The position numbers and the translations under genes were made by a program. A stretch of 64,000 bases of DNA, taken from assembly GCA_022385805.1 (NCBI GenBank), contig MU277737.1, forward strand, positions 1 through 64,000. Reading direction: 5' to 3'. The notes under the pieces were generated by a model. It saw nothing but the letters and a program-made list of their open reading frames with translations. It was not told where the DNA came from and searched no databases. Shown piece by piece: positions 41,586-53,751 of this stretch (the first letter of the stretch is position 1; every line of letters starts with the position of its first letter). This DNA is from Pilatotrama ljubarskyi. Taxonomy: Eukaryota; Basidiomycota; Agaricomycetes; Polyporales; Polyporaceae.

Positions 41586-42816
41586 ATGGTCCGGGTTCTG
41601 ATCTGTGGTAAGTGTCGTGAAGTGGATCCCAGTCGCCAGCGTCCTTCCTGATCTCGGACGGCACACAGGCGATCTTGTGTGGGCGCATCACGAATGCGAT
41701 GAACTCTTCAAAGGCCTCGCAGAAGTGATCGTGTGTGCACACATCTTCCAGAAGAGAAGTATAGGTTGAGATCATTTTCCAAACTCACAGCGTATGGACT
41801 CGCCCAATCGCGCCGACTTCTTCGCCAGTCTACAGCCGGGAGGCAAGTACGACGGCATCGTCGGGATCTACAGACACAACATATCTGCCGACCACATCGG
41901 CATCTTCGACAAGGAACTGGTCTCGAAGCTACCTAGTAGCGTGAAGTGGATTGCGCATAACGGAGCAGGTTATGACCAGATCGATGTTGTGGCCTGCAAA
42001 GAGCGAGGTACACATGCCGAAAACTTAGTTGTCGTAACGAGAATTGCAACTGACAGGTTGTACAGGGATCTTCGTGTCGAATACACCCGGCGCGGTCGAT
42101 GATGCGACAGCAACAACAGCACTATACCTCGTCATCTCCGCCCTCCGCCTCTTCTCACATGCCGAACGCGATCTTCGCGCTGGCAAGTGGAAATCATCAC
42201 ACAAGCCCGGCGCTGCACACGACCTGACCGGACGCACGCTCGCCATCCTTGGACTCGGCGGCATTGGCTTCCGCCTCGCCGAGCTCGCGCATGCCTTCCC
42301 CATGCGTATCGTATACCACAACCGGCGAAAGGTCGAAAACGCCCCAGAGTGGTGCGAGTACTACCCTGCTGAACGTCTGGACGAGATGTTGGCGAGCGCA
42401 GACGTGCTGAGCGTACACGTGCCACTGAAGAAGGAAACCGAGGGCCTTGTCGATGAGAAGATCATTCGCAAGCTCAAGAAGGGCGCCGTCATTGTGAACA
42501 CTGCGCGAGGCAAGGTTATTGACGAGGCCGCGATGATTCGAGCGCTCGAGGATGGACATGTAAGTCGTGCTCTTTCCTTCCATTCCTGGTATCTCACCAC
42601 GCCCTGTAGCTGGGCGGCGTTGGCCTGGATGTATACCCTGATGAGCCCCAGGTAAACCCTCGGCTACTGGAGTTCCCCAACGCGACGCTGCTCCCGCACA
42701 TGGGCACCGAAACGTGCGATTCGCAGAAGAAAATGGAGATCCGCGCATTGAAGAACCTTCGTGACTTCCTCACGAAGGGGAAGGGCGAGGATCTCGTACC
42801 CGAGTACAAGCAGTAA
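41586..42816 (+). CDS. D-isomer 2-hydroxyacid dehydrogenase, copy 1
   Basis: This NAD(P)H-dependent family includes glyoxylate/hydroxypyruvate reductases. Exons 41586-41607, 41669-41730, 41791-42007, 42066-42559 and 42610-42816 total 1002 nt, giving 333 residues. The Rossmann motif GLGGIG is at residues 163-168, followed by 'HNRRKVE', whose Arg residues favour NADP. Catalytic Arg lies in 'NTARGKVIDEAA', Glu in 'YPDEPQ', and His in 'LLPHMG'. After that His the family has GGAT; here it reads 'GTETCDSQ', while copy 2 keeps GGAT. That segment shapes the active site and helix start, so activity may be altered. Exon-intron plan is identical to copy 2, showing tandem duplication. Confidence 0.93.
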
Positions 42817-43358
42817 GCCTGCCTCGATTCGCACGTCAAAAGTCCGTACTCATACATCTCAGATAGGCAGGACGCACCGCCGTCGGCTCCTTTGAGTAGG
42901 CTGTAGCAATAGCTTTCACGACGTAGAAAATCAAGAAGAAATCTGCTCAGACGATGTATTGTTACATACCCATCATACCAGCATGAGGTGCTGAAGGCTG
43001 TTTTCACTTCGATGATGTTTGCTTCTGACTCTGAGGGAGACGTCTTTGGAAGGTCCTGATCTTGGTTGTATGTGGACCGTGCTTGTATGCACAGGCTCTC
43101 TCATTGAATCGCCCTTCGCTATCGTCCAAGGTCGGGCCAAGCCCGGCATCTAACAGAAGAGCCGGAGGTCATAAATCTGCAGCTGCAACCACGCCGCAGT
43201 TGCACAGGATGAGTACGCCGGCCCGGAGGATCTATTTGTGGCGTACGGGCGAATGGATATAAATTCCAGAGCTCGAGATAACGGCTCGCTAGAGTTGTTC
43301 ATTGTCATACACCGGTCAATATTGCCAGCAACGACTAGATATTGTGCAAGCCAACGCT
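42817..43358. promoter_or_regulatory. Upstream region of the second dehydrogenase gene
   Basis: This 542-bp spacer has a TATA box (GGATATAAATT, about 43255-43265) about 100 bp before the ATG. No gene. Confidence 0.55.
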
Positions 43359-44606
43359 ATGGTCCCACGCATCCTGATCTGTGGTAAGACGGTCGGCTCT
43401 ATTCAATCGTGTGTCAATCACTGCGTCAGAGTTGTATCTCATCTCGCATCCCCTGCAGGCGATATAGAATGGGCGCAGAAGGAATGCGATGACCTATTCA
43501 ACGGCCTAGCGGAACTAGTCGTATGTCCACCTCTGTCAGGAAACGGTGCCTGCCCTCACGACTCTGTAGCACATGGACTCGCCCGACCGAGCGGACTTTC
43601 TGGCGAATTCACGACCTGGTGGCAAGTACGACAGCATCGTCGGGATCTACCACCGCGGTGGCCGTACGGCTGCGCGTATCGGCGACCTGAACAAGGAGTT
43701 GATCTCGCAGCTTCCGGGTAGCGTTCAGTGGATTGCAAGCCTTGGCGCAGGCTACGACCAAATTGACATCGACGCCTGCAAGGAGCGAGGTGGGAACTCT
43801 TCTGAAACGGCACCTTTCTTCGCTTATACCCTATGTTCCACAGGAATACGTGTATCAAACACACCGAAGGCGGGAGACGACGCGACCGCGACCACTGCGT
43901 TGTATCTCATCATCTCTGCCCTCCGCCTCTTCTCACATGCCGAGCGCGACCTCCGTGCCGGCAAATGGAAGTCTTCGCATAACCCCGGAGCCGCACACGA
44001 CCTAACGGGTCGCACGCTCGCTATCCTCGGGCTTGGAGGTATTGGCCTCCGCCTCGCGGAGCTCGTGCGCGCTTTCCCCATGCGCGTCTTATACCACAAT
44101 CGGCGCAAAGTCGAGCACGCTCCAGAGTACTGCGAGTATTATCCCGCTGAGCGCCTCGACGAGATGCTGGCGAGTGCGGACGTGCTAAGCGTACACGTCC
44201 CGCTCAATAGGAATACCGAGGGGCTCGTTGGCGAGAAGATGATCCGCAAGCTGAGGAAGGGGGCTGTGATCGTGAACACCGCGCGAGGGAAGGTGATCGA
44301 CGAGGCCGCCCTCATCCGCGCGTTGGAACATGGACACGTATGTCGTCCTTGTTGTACTGTCCGGCATGATTTGAATGCAGGCTGATGATCATTACACAGC
44401 TGGGGGCCGTTGGACTGGATGTATTCCCCGATGAGCCCAAGGTGAACCCACGACTTCTAGACTTCCCGAACGCAACCCTGCTCCCTCATGTCGGAGGCGC
44501 GACGTGGGAGACACTCAGAAACATGGAAATACGCGCTTTGACGAACCTCCGTGACTTCCTGACGAAGGGTCACGGTGAGGATCTTGTCCCGGAGTTTAGA
44601 GAGTAG
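43359..44606 (+). CDS. D-isomer 2-hydroxyacid dehydrogenase, copy 2
   Basis: Exons 43359-43383, 43459-43520, 43570-43789, 43844-44337 and 44400-44606 total 1008 nt, or 335 residues. Exons 2, 4 and 5 have the same lengths as in copy 1 (62, 494 and 207 nt). The start 'MVPRILICG' replaces 'MVRVLICG'. The cofactor motif GLGGIG is followed by 'HNRRKVEHAPEYC', the catalytic Arg is in 'NTARGKVIDEAA', the Glu in 'FPDEPK', and the His in 'LLPHVGGATWE', so this copy keeps every canonical motif. Glyoxylate or hydroxypyruvate reduction is the likeliest reaction, judged from the family only. No targeting signal is visible, which suggests the cytosol. Confidence 0.95.
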
Positions 44607-44815
44607 GCGGGCATTTTACAGTGCGTGTTTCTCGTCGGGTCGTCGCTAATAAGCATGACAAGCCATTTGAACAGTATCCAGTGAGAGATACAAGAAGGGC
44701 GGTATCGCGGCTTAGGATAGGTCCACTGATGAGTAGAGTAGCGACAGTATCACTCTGTATTTTGTTGCTAGCATGACGGCATGATCAATTTGGGAGACAA
44801 CCACATCTCGATTCA

Positions 44816-46758
44816 TCAAGAGAGGTAGTATGAAGGAGCACCCTCGCACAGTGGGAAGGGTCCCTTCATGGCCGTCTCGTCCCATTCTTCTCGGAAACGC
44901 TTCATCCGCATCTTCGCCGCCTCATATTCCTGGGTCTCGACGGAACCGTCGGCCAAGCAACCTAGTTCTCGATACAGCTGGGCCACATTGCGTTCGTACT
45001 CGGCCTGGCACTCCATCCTCTCAGCGTGGGCGGCGATCTCCTCTGGGGTGAAGTCAATGGGACACGGGATTGACCCATCCGAGGTGATGCTGGTCCACTT
45101 CTGCTCAAGATCGATGAGAACTCCCTGAAGGTCCGCGGGCCCCTCAGCGACGCAGCGAGTGATGAAGGGGACGAGTTTCACCAACGACGCGAAATGTGGC
45201 AAGGACCATGCCTCATAGCGGCTGTCAGTTAACAGAGCGCCGAGGCTGTAGGCGCGGTGGCGACAGGCAAGACGATGGTGGATGCGGATGTATTCTTGTT
45301 CCTCTGTCGTCATAGAGTCGAAATTGGAGGGCCACGGAGGCATAGACCCGTCTTCAGGGACTGGTATCACGCCACCGGTATATGCGACCGCTGGAGGTGT
45401 GTCTGCCTGCATGCAGAAGGGCGACACGGTCGCTCCTTGCCAGTCGATACTGTGGAGAATCCGTGCAGGACCTTCTTCCGACACGACGAGATTCGGCAGC
45501 GAGAGATTGGGATGGTTCAGAACTGGGGCCGTCAATGCCGGATCGGAAGGTACAATCAGCGGCGCAGCGTGGATGCACAGTTCCAGCATTCGGCGAAGCA
45601 GTGGGACGTCTGGGTGTGCGGACTTGACGTGGGCCGACGCGAGATCAACAACGCCCAGGTCTAGAGCGCGGAGCTGAAATTCTGCGGCGCTGGTGATCAT
45701 CGTTTGCATGTCAGGCCCTGAAAGCTCAAGTTAGCTAGATGGAAGGAGTCGGAACGTCGTACAGGGTCCACGGTTGGCATCAACGCGACCATAGTGGCCA
45801 CGCCACCACTCCCGATTGACGGTGGGCCCGATCTTATACTTTGAGTCCAGATGAAGATCGAGCTCTTCCGTATGCTCATCTCCTGGGTAAAGGGGCCGGG
45901 TACGCAGATCCTCTGGCAGATCATCGGCAAAGTATAGAGAACCGTGCTGGGAGAACGGGCGCTGGAGAAGGATTCTGTCGAGGGTCACAATACCCTCTAG
46001 CGCTGGAGACACATCGGTCCCTTGTATTTGTAGCCATCGAGCCCCGAGCGGGACACCAGGAGAATACTCCAGGATGATGTACGGTGTCCGCACCGGATTA
46101 TCGTACGACGAGTTCCAAGCGAAAACTCTAGGGGGTAAGGGAATATAGGCCACAAAGGGCCGTTGAGCCACCTGTCGCGGATGTAAGACATGATTGTGGC
46201 CACTTCGCTGGCGATCGTCCTCCCGACGTTGCCTACAACCGGGAAAGGGATGCGGATGGCGGCCTCCGTACCATTGTCAAACTCGAGCAAGAAGACCCTG
46301 TTGAATGATCCTGACAAGATACGTGGGTGAGCGTCCGAAGCGACCCCAAGCAAGAAATGTGGACAGTGCCTTCACCGATCTTTGTCCACGAGACGCATTG
46401 CCGAGCCCTGACACTCTTGCATGCTACGCGCTCCAAGCCATCGGGGTCGAATGGTACATAGCGCGCTTTACGCTCTGCAGAGTCATGAATACCGAAGTGG
46501 AAGGATACTAGCACTGGCATGAACGTGCCGACTCGACGTACCGTCCTTGTCGTTGCACAGCCAACGAGTGGAGGTATATGAGAACAGTACCTCGGTGTCC
46601 GGGCGTAATGAAGGTACTACATTGTGGATGTAGCGTGGGTCTAGACCTTGCTTAGGGGACTTGGAAAACGGGCTTGAGTGTGGCCAAGGTCGCATCCTCA
46701 GCTTCCAGCATGTCTCGTAAGAGAGAAATGTGGACGGTGCCCGCGCAAGACGACTCAT
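44816..46758 (-). CDS. APH-fold protein, AIM9-like, likely mitochondrial; changed catalytic motif
   Basis: Five exons, 46758-46542, 46474-46376, 46310-46172, 46127-45763 and 45717-44816, sum to 1722 nt (573 residues). The start 'MSRLARAPSTFLSYETCWKL' is basic and lacks acids, as a mitochondrial presequence would. 'LFSYTSTRWL' and 'GSFNRVFLLEFDNG' match the beginning of the AIM9/aminoglycoside-phosphotransferase-like family common in fungi. Later 'YIILEYSPGVPLGARW' is the lobe hinge. The catalytic loop, normally H-x-D-x4-N, reads 'HPNLSLPN' with Asn at about residue 344 in place of Asp. The metal-binding Asp in 'HSIDWQG' is kept. Kinase activity is therefore doubtful. The C-terminal helical part ('RMKRFREEWDETAMKGPFPL') is typical of the fungal group. 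Confidence 0.88.
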
Positions 46759-47499
46759 GTTGCAAACGACTGTGATTGTACATTCGAACTTCATGCGTAG
46801 AGCCGATGTTGATAATTTCAACCTGTAGACATCGTACTCAGCACGTCCACTCAAACAAGGTCATGACGCAAGGTTTGAAGATACAAACCGGCTGCTCCTC
46901 ATCGGTCATCGCCGATGGGGATCTAGCCGCGCTGTAACAACTGGGGAAAATGGAACGCGCCGGAATTGCACACGGCACAACCGTTGGACTATCCGTCCCG
47001 CTTTCCCAGTCTATTACACCCTACTAGAGCCGTTACCTCGGTTGACTAAGCCGGGTCCAGCCACTCTAGTTGTAACGGCCGGGCAGCGCCGGCCGGGCCG
47101 TTACACGCGCCGTCCCTTGTCCGATCTGCTCTTTACCGACACATCGGGCGGCTGGGCACTTTTTGAGACATGGATGAAGGGAGCTAGTAGTACAACCAGA
47201 ATATATGTCAAGTAGTAAGTACAACGGCGAACCTCATCGAGGAACAACCGCGAGCTACGTATACACTTCCAATCACTTCGGAGGGTATATAAGGCGCCAC
47301 GTTCAAGGTAATCAGGAAAACCATCCACGCACAGATCTCCCCGTTAACAATACATCCTTGAGTAGAATCCATGTCTTCCACCTCGCCTGACATCCGGGGC
47401 CTCAGCGGGCCTACACCGGGGAAAAGTCGATGCAAAACACAATCGGCCCCGTCGACACGAAGTTATCTGCACGCCGCATGTATCAGCCCCTCTCATCCC
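46759..47499. other. Intergenic, with one perfect-looking hairpin
   Basis: No gene is seen. The hairpin at 47072-47104 is listed separately. Confidence 0.45.
47072..47104. repeat. GC-rich inverted repeat
   Basis: GTAACGGCC...GGCCGTTAC can fold into a stem of about 9-11 bp with a GC-rich loop. Role unknown; it lies between the promoter of the AIM9-like gene and the 3' end of the F-box gene. Confidence 0.6.
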
Positions 47500-49818
47500 T
47501 CACAAAAAGTCAACTGACAACCACTCACGTTCTCGCCGCACCCCCGGCAAGAGCGGGATATCCGCAGCCACCGGGTCCTGCACAAAGTCCTGCTCGTCAA
47601 AGCTATCCGCGTCGTCCTCCTCAGCGTCCTCCCATTCGTCCTCGTCGTTATCGTCGAGCTCGACAAAGTCCACGTCGATCTCCTCGGCGTTCGCGTCCGC
47701 GGCGGTGCCCAGCCCATTCGCAGGCCCTGCTGCAGGTCCTCCGACAGAGGAGAACGCGCTTTCTTCGATGCCCGGCGCGTCCCAGACCGCATCACCGGTC
47801 GGCTCAGCCGGAGCGCTGGCCCCTGCATCCCAGCCGGCATCCCACTGCTCGCCCGGAGCGTCAGCAGTCGTCTCGGGTCCCCCGGGCACGGTCGCTGCCG
47901 CTGCCATCTCTCCCTCCACCGCACCTTCCGCCTGGACCCCCGCTTCGACCGTCGGACCTTGCCCCTGCCCGCCCGCGCTCGACTCACCCGCAACCATCCC
48001 CAGCTGCCTAAAGAAATCGATGCTGTCCGGCTTGTACATCGCGTCCCAAACGAAAAACATCTTTGTCTCCGTCATCTGCACGCACGTCACCTTCGCGAGC
48101 TGCCGGCGGTCCGAGTAGTACGGCAGCGCCGCGATGCGGATGTACGGCGCCGACACCCCCGCGTCGATCGCCGCGCGCGGGATGCGGTTCGGGTTCTCGC
48201 GCGCCGCACGGTCGGGGTCGAGCACCCCGTGGTGCGTCGGGTCCAGCGTCAGCACATAGATGCCAGACGTCTGCCACCCAAACGTAATGCGGTGAAATGA
48301 TGAGGGATAGGTGGTGCAAGACAGAGGCGGATGGACGTACCGTGACGACTCCGGCTCTGCCGTGCTCGAACGCGAGGTAGATAGAGAAGTGCTCGTCCAT
48401 GCTCTGCCGCTGCGGGAGCGTCTTCCCGATCTCCAGCGTAGCCTTCTCGAGAGGCACTTCACCGCGCGCGACACGCATAAAGTCGCGGATGACGATCAGT
48501 CTGCTGTCGCTCAGCTGGGCAACGATGTCTGCTCCGTCCCGCGAGACGTGGACTTGGCGCAAAAGGCGCGCGTCAGCCCCATGGCGCGAGACTGCTACGG
48601 CATATATGGACTCACCGGACGAGAATTCAGCATAGGAGGCCGTATAGAGCGCCGTCGTCAGAGTCGGCTCGCCGGGAAGGTACACAATCTCTCCGGCGGA
48701 GGCGATTCCATGACGAGCGACCGCGCGATCCAGCTTGACCGCCAGACGCACGTCCGAGTACACAAGCTGGTAGGACGGGATCTCCAGCACCATCGACTGG
48801 TTCTCGCGGCTGAACACGCGCAATGCCGAGCTCGAGCACACGAAGACATGCTTCGCGCTCAGCTCGACATAGTTGATATCGCCGACCGCGTTGTCGCCCT
48901 GCACGTTGTCCACCTCGAGGATCAGTTGCCCGGTGCGCACGTCCCACACGTATGCCTTGCGCAGGCCAGCCACGAGCAGCCCAGGGTAGACGAACCGATA
49001 CGCGCGCCCGAACTCGGGGGTATCGATGAGAGCCCACGGACGGAAGTGCCCACGGGGAGAAGACGCCGAGTACTGCAGGGATGCATCTTGCCACGCGTTC
49101 ATCTGCGCTTCATCTGGGGGGCAGGCGACGGGTTCCTCGGCGGCATCGTAGAGCGTCTCTAGCCGCCAGACCTCCTTCGAGATGCCGATACGGTCGAAGA
49201 TCAGGAAGCCGTTCTCGTACTCGCAGTGAGCGTACCGGCGCACATAACCCTGCGCGCATCAGCCAAGTCAGGACGTACTGATCGGTCCGAGGGGAGAGGT
49301 CGCACCGTGCCGAGCCTCCAGAGGACTTCCGTCGTCTCCATGTCAAAGACGGTGAGTCCTCCGAACTCGTGTGTGGTGATGACAAGGCCATGCTTTTCGT
49401 CGACCTTGATACGGTGGACATCATATGGATGCCCGCCGTAGAACTCGGGCGTCCCTCCGACGCCAGCGCCCGTCCAGTTCTTCTGTAATTGGAAGTACTT
49501 CCGGCCTAGAACGCGAGGAAATGAGCGAATCACGATTGGCATAATACATAAGCGAGAAGGCCCACAATACTGATACCAATCTGGGACGTCCTGGAGGAAC
49601 TTGAGGCATCGCGCTTCCTTTGCTTGTGGCAGAAGCGTGTCGAGGGAGTCCACGAAATGGTGGAGGAGGGCGGCGTGGTGGTAGATGGTCGACTGGTTCG
49701 TGGTGAAGAAGTCATTCCAACGCCTTGCGATCAATCTGACGTTCCGGAGTGACTGCAGGGGCAGATAGGACAAGACGCGGAGGACAAGCTCGGTAGGAAG
49801 CACATCGATCGAGGCCAT
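47500..49818 (-). CDS. F-box protein with beta-propeller-like body
   Basis: F-box proteins are substrate adaptors of SCF ubiquitin ligases. Exons 49818-49306, 49249-48341 and 48270-47500 total 2193 nt, or 730 residues. The start 'MASIDVLPTELVLRVLSYLP' with 'LQSLRNVRLIARRWNDFF' is a standard F-box. The central 450 residues are beta-rich with repeated phrases such as 'LVITTHEFGGLTVFDMETTE' and 'AYVWDVRTGQLILEV'. These resemble WD-type blades, so substrate binding by a propeller is inferred. The last 170 residues are acidic and disordered ('DDNDEDEWEDAEEDDADSF'). The final codons run into GTGAGT at 47518; a further short exon is possible, but an in-frame stop follows directly. Confidence 0.87.
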
Positions 49819-50725
49819 GATTCCTATGTTATAATCTGTTCTGCATGTCGATGAGTCTACATCCCATCGCGGCAACTACTAGCCGTCAAGGAGCATCGGT
49901 GCCCATTCAAATAAGGCCCAAGGCCGGGCTTACACCGAGAGGTGTATGTGTCATAGCGAGGATAATAGGTGAGGATGCGCTACGAGGGAGACGCCCAGGG
50001 CAGCGAACGCGAGCCGACTTCGCGAAGAGGTTGGCGGAACGTCCGCGCTTAGCGATCGCTGACCAGCGCGCCCTTGAGCGTGTACCACGCCGCGCACGAT
50101 GGCAGCATAGCATGTCTGCGCACGCGCTGTTCTTCGCAGAGAATGAGAGAGAAGGCGGGCTTCGTGATGGGGATGCGCGAGGACGACCGCTGCCTCTTCA
50201 AACGCGCGATACAACGAACGCGAGACGGAGCCGTTCTCAATAGCTGTGTCTCAGGAACGCGTCGGAATAAAAAGCAGGAATAGACAGACGGTCTGCGAAG
50301 GGGCGGGCGGGCGAGTCAGGGGAGATTTGTCAACTCACCCAGAACGACCTTCCTGATCGAGTGATGGCACTGCTTGGATCCACAATCACACCGCCACAGC
50401 AGCCTCCTCGAGCGCAGTGTCGCGCGTCGTCAGAAAGCAGGCACTCGAGGGCAACGACCGCGCGCTCGGCGGACTTGTTCAGAGAGAACGAGAGTCGGAT
50501 GGGCGGATGGGCGTCGGGTCGCAGAGGGCCAGGATGAGCCTCAGTCGCCGTGTCTAGGCGCCCAGTGGCTGCATTGGGCAGGTGCCACGTGCGACGGGCG
50601 CTCCACGACTGCGCTGAGCCGCTTCTGAGAGTGTCAGTCTGTGTCCTCGACCAGCTCTCCTCTCTTTCTCTTGCTCTTCCACCTTCCCCTACCTCGTCTC
50701 TTAATCCGTACATACTCTCGCAATA
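49819..50725. promoter_or_regulatory. Divergent promoter of the F-box and SWIB genes
   Basis: About 0.9 kb with no supported gene. Pyrimidine-rich DNA (about 50640-50700) lies just upstream of the SWIB gene's ATG, as often seen at fungal transcription starts. Confidence 0.45.
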
Positions 50726-51674
50726 ATGTCCTTCGACGTCCAGGCCCTCGAGCCAAAAATCCGCGCCATCCTCTCCGCCCCTGGCACCGACCTCGCCACG
50801 ATCTCCGCAAAACGCGTCCGCAAGGAGCTCGCAGAACACGACCCCGCACTCACCCCCGAGCTCCTCAAGGAGAAGAAGGACGAGATCGACGCAATTATCA
50901 CACGCGTCTACGAAGAGGTCAGCGCAGCTCAGAACAACAACGGCGCGGCAAAGTCAGAAGAGGACGACGAGGACGCCTCCTCCACCGGCGCCGCAAAGCG
51001 CAAGCGCGCAGACGCGTCCGACCCAGACGACGACGAACCCGCCCCCGCAAAACCAAAGAAGGCGAAGCAGAAGAAGGAGCTCACCGACGAGGAGCTCGCC
51101 CGCCAGCTCTCCAACGAGATCAACGGCAGGCAGCGCGCCTCCCGCGCAGCTGCCTCCTCCAAGGCAAAGGCCAACGGCTCCAAGCGCGGCAAGAAGGGCC
51201 CCAAGAGCTCTGCCACCGTCGCGTCTGACGGCGAGGCGGGAGACAGCGACGGCGAAGCGAAACCCAAGAAGCGTGGCGGCGGCTTCAAGAAGGAATACGT
51301 CCTCAGGTCAGTCCGCGTCTCTTGATTGCTCGACCGCTTGCCATCGCGCATACGTCGAACTGAACGCTTCCCGACACGTCCAGTGAGCCTCTCGCCGCGC
51401 TGCTCAAGACCGACAAGCTCTCGCGGCCGCAGACCGTGAAGCAGCTCTGGGACCACATCAAGGCGAATAACATGCAGAACCCGGAGAACAAGAAGGAGAT
51501 CATCTGCGACGACAGCTTCAAGGCCATCTTCAAGTGCGACAGGATCGACATGTTCAAGATGAACAAAGAGCTCGGCCAGTAAGCCCTTCTCCCCGCCTCA
51601 ACACGCGCGCGACGCCAGAGCCACTCACGTTCTCTCTTTTACAAGACATTTGCATGAGCCCCAGCCCGCATCGT
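50726..51674 (+). CDS. DEK-C / SWIB (MDM2-like) domain chromatin protein
   Basis: Exons 50726-51306, 51384-51578 and 51644-51674 total 807 nt, or 268 residues. Residues 1-65 match a DEK C-terminal domain ('ISAKRVRKELAEHDPALTPE'). A Lys/Glu/Ala-rich linker with 'KRKRAD' and 'KKAKQKK' would act as nuclear signal. A SWIB domain follows from about residue 195 ('SEPLAALLKTDKLSRPQTVK', 'IICDDSFKAIFKCDRIDMFK'). This is the layout of yeast Uaf30/Tri1-type proteins, linked to rDNA transcription and chromatin; which of the two it corresponds to cannot be decided here. The 31-nt last exon restores the family ending 'LHEP' after 'MNKELG'. Without it translation would stop at the intron's TAA. Confidence 0.92.
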
Positions 51675-51935
51675 GATCTTGGGAGAGCAAAGTGTACCGT
51701 TTGCAATTTCCTCGTCAACATGCTGCGCTACCTCACCAGCCTACACAACACCGACCATCACCGCACGATGCATCCGTCTTTCGACTTCATATACGCACTG
51801 AACACTGAGTCCATCTTTTCTCTCGGTTCTCTCTGGGACGCGAGGTGTCTGCCTGTCGCCGAGTTAGTACTCCTGTCCATAATGCTCCCTTGTACACTAC
51901 AATGCTTCTAAATACGCCTGTACGGTTCGGGTGTG

Positions 51936-53380
51936 TCACCGCGAGTATTCGCCCTGTCTCACTTTGCCGGTCTTCCCCGCAAGCAGTCCATCAAGAGCGA
52001 GACCTCTGCACCCCCCCGCTGCTGCTGCGATGTCGCGAACGACGCGTTCGTCTGCTGCCAAGCCTCCCTCCTGCGTGCCCAGCAATCAGCACAAGCAGTT
52101 TCAACTGCACACGACGCGTACAGACCTTCCACCGCAACCACGCGAGGAACCTCACCGCATGGTTCCGCACCAGGGCGCATTCCCCAAATGCACCGCCGGA
52201 CACGACGCTCGCACCCTCCGCACTCCCATCCCTGAGAATTCGTTCGGCGAAAGTGCGCGCCTCGACCAGCAATGCGCCAGGACCCGGCGCCAGGGCATGT
52301 CCTGCGCGCGAGAGGGAAAGAGCTCCGCGGAGATACAGCCATAGCGACTCGTGTGCCGGGTACGCCTGCACGAGCGACCACGCGTGCTCGCACGCAGTCT
52401 CCCTCTCCTCCTCACTCGGCACCGTGGACGCGTCGGCCCGCGCCCTTCGCCCAGCCCCGCTCTCAGCAAGCCTGCGCGCGAGCACCTCCAGCCGACACGC
52501 GTACTGCATCGCAGAGTAGTCCGAGACGTGCCTCTCGATCCACTCCCGGACGCGCGCCCGCTCCCCGCGCCACGCATGCACCATCGCGTCCGCGTGCGCG
52601 TCTTCACGTCCTTGCGTCCGGATGCGCGCGACCAGCGCCTCGGCACAGAGATACCGATGCGTCCATGCGTGGTAGTTCCGCGGGTAGACCTCGCACGCCC
52701 GCACGACGACCGCGACCTCCGTGCGAAACGCGTCCGCGTCGAGCTCGACGCCGTGTAGCGAGTCCTCTCCGTCGCCCACTACGTCCGATGTGCGTGAGCC
52801 CATCGCCTCAGGGTAGATGCGTCGGAGGAGCCAGCGGCGATGATGCCAGAGAAGAGACTGCTTCGCGCCCTCGTGCAGCGTAAGGAGCGCAGACGCGAAC
52901 CGCAGCTCGTACGCCGCGTCGACCGCCCGCAGCTGGACGAGCCGCTTCCTGGCGTTCAGCGCGCTCTGGTGCGCCGGATTCACAAGCAGTAGGACCGCAG
53001 TAGACGCGAGTGCCTCCCTAACCTCCGCTTCTGTCAGCTCGGACCCTGTCGTGAGGTGTGAGGCACGAAGCCGGGCGCGACAGCGTCGGAAGACCGGGAC
53101 GCTCTCGAGGTAGGCTTTATACGCGAGCTTCTGGGGCACGCCGAGGTTTCCTTCGATGTAGAGGAAAGGCGCGTGTTGCCTCGCATCTGCGGGCATGTCT
53201 GCAGCGAGCCATTCCGCACCGTCACCGGGGAGCAGCTCTGTCGACGATCTGCAGGGATGTCGGATAGTCAGATACAAGCCTTGGGAGCACCGTCCAGGGA
53301 GCTGCTGACGAGCATGCTCACGGAGGAATGCTCAGCAGCTGACCGAGCTTTGCAGACAGCGCGGAGGGCTCAGATTGCAT
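51936..53380 (-). CDS. Protein prenyltransferase alpha-repeat protein (PTAR1-like)
   Basis: Exons 53380-53322, 53248-52126 and 52070-51936 sum to 1317 nt (438 residues). The first exon (MQSEPSALSAKLGQLLSI) was found by requiring a phase-2 join to 'STELLPGDG'. The body has prenyltransferase-alpha repeats: 'LLVNPAHQSALNARKRLV', 'SLLWHHRRWLLRRIYP', 'EVYPRNYHAWTHRYLC', 'DYSAMQYACRLEVL' and 'YPAHESLWLYLRGAL'. In animals PTAR1 is the alpha-like subunit of geranylgeranyltransferase III, which prenylates Ykt6. A fungal role is inferred by homology. The last intron (52071-52125) is optional: reading through gives another C-terminus ending at 51991. The protein is unusually Ala/Arg-rich, in line with local GC content. 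Confidence 0.87.
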
Positions 53381-53751
53381 TGTGTCTTTTCTAGACTTGT
53401 TGGACACCCTCTGTCTGAAGACTTGAGGCTGTCTAATAGAAGCTCAGTATCTGCACTAACACTGTGCTTTCTGCGAGCATGCATACCGCTAGACTCGGTT
53501 CAATAGGAACGACGCAGCGATCGTAGCATACTAGCCGTGAGTCGACGTCGCCTCCCACTCCTTAGACGCCCGCAGCATACCGGCGAAAGTCGAAGAGACT
53601 CAAGCTTATTACTGACCACGACGAACCAATGGCCCATGCCAGCACCGAAGCGTGTGCGACCATCAAGTCGCACGTCGTCACAGTGACTCCAGGAGCAGAA
53701 TTATGCTCGTCCAATTCGATGCTTTAATAGTACATCCACGTCCCCCGGACC

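Noticed and set aside
49506..49576. Possible intron in the F-box gene (GTATCA..TCTAG)
   Set aside because: Its 71 nt would break the frame, whereas reading through keeps a protein-like sequence and joins all later exons in phase.
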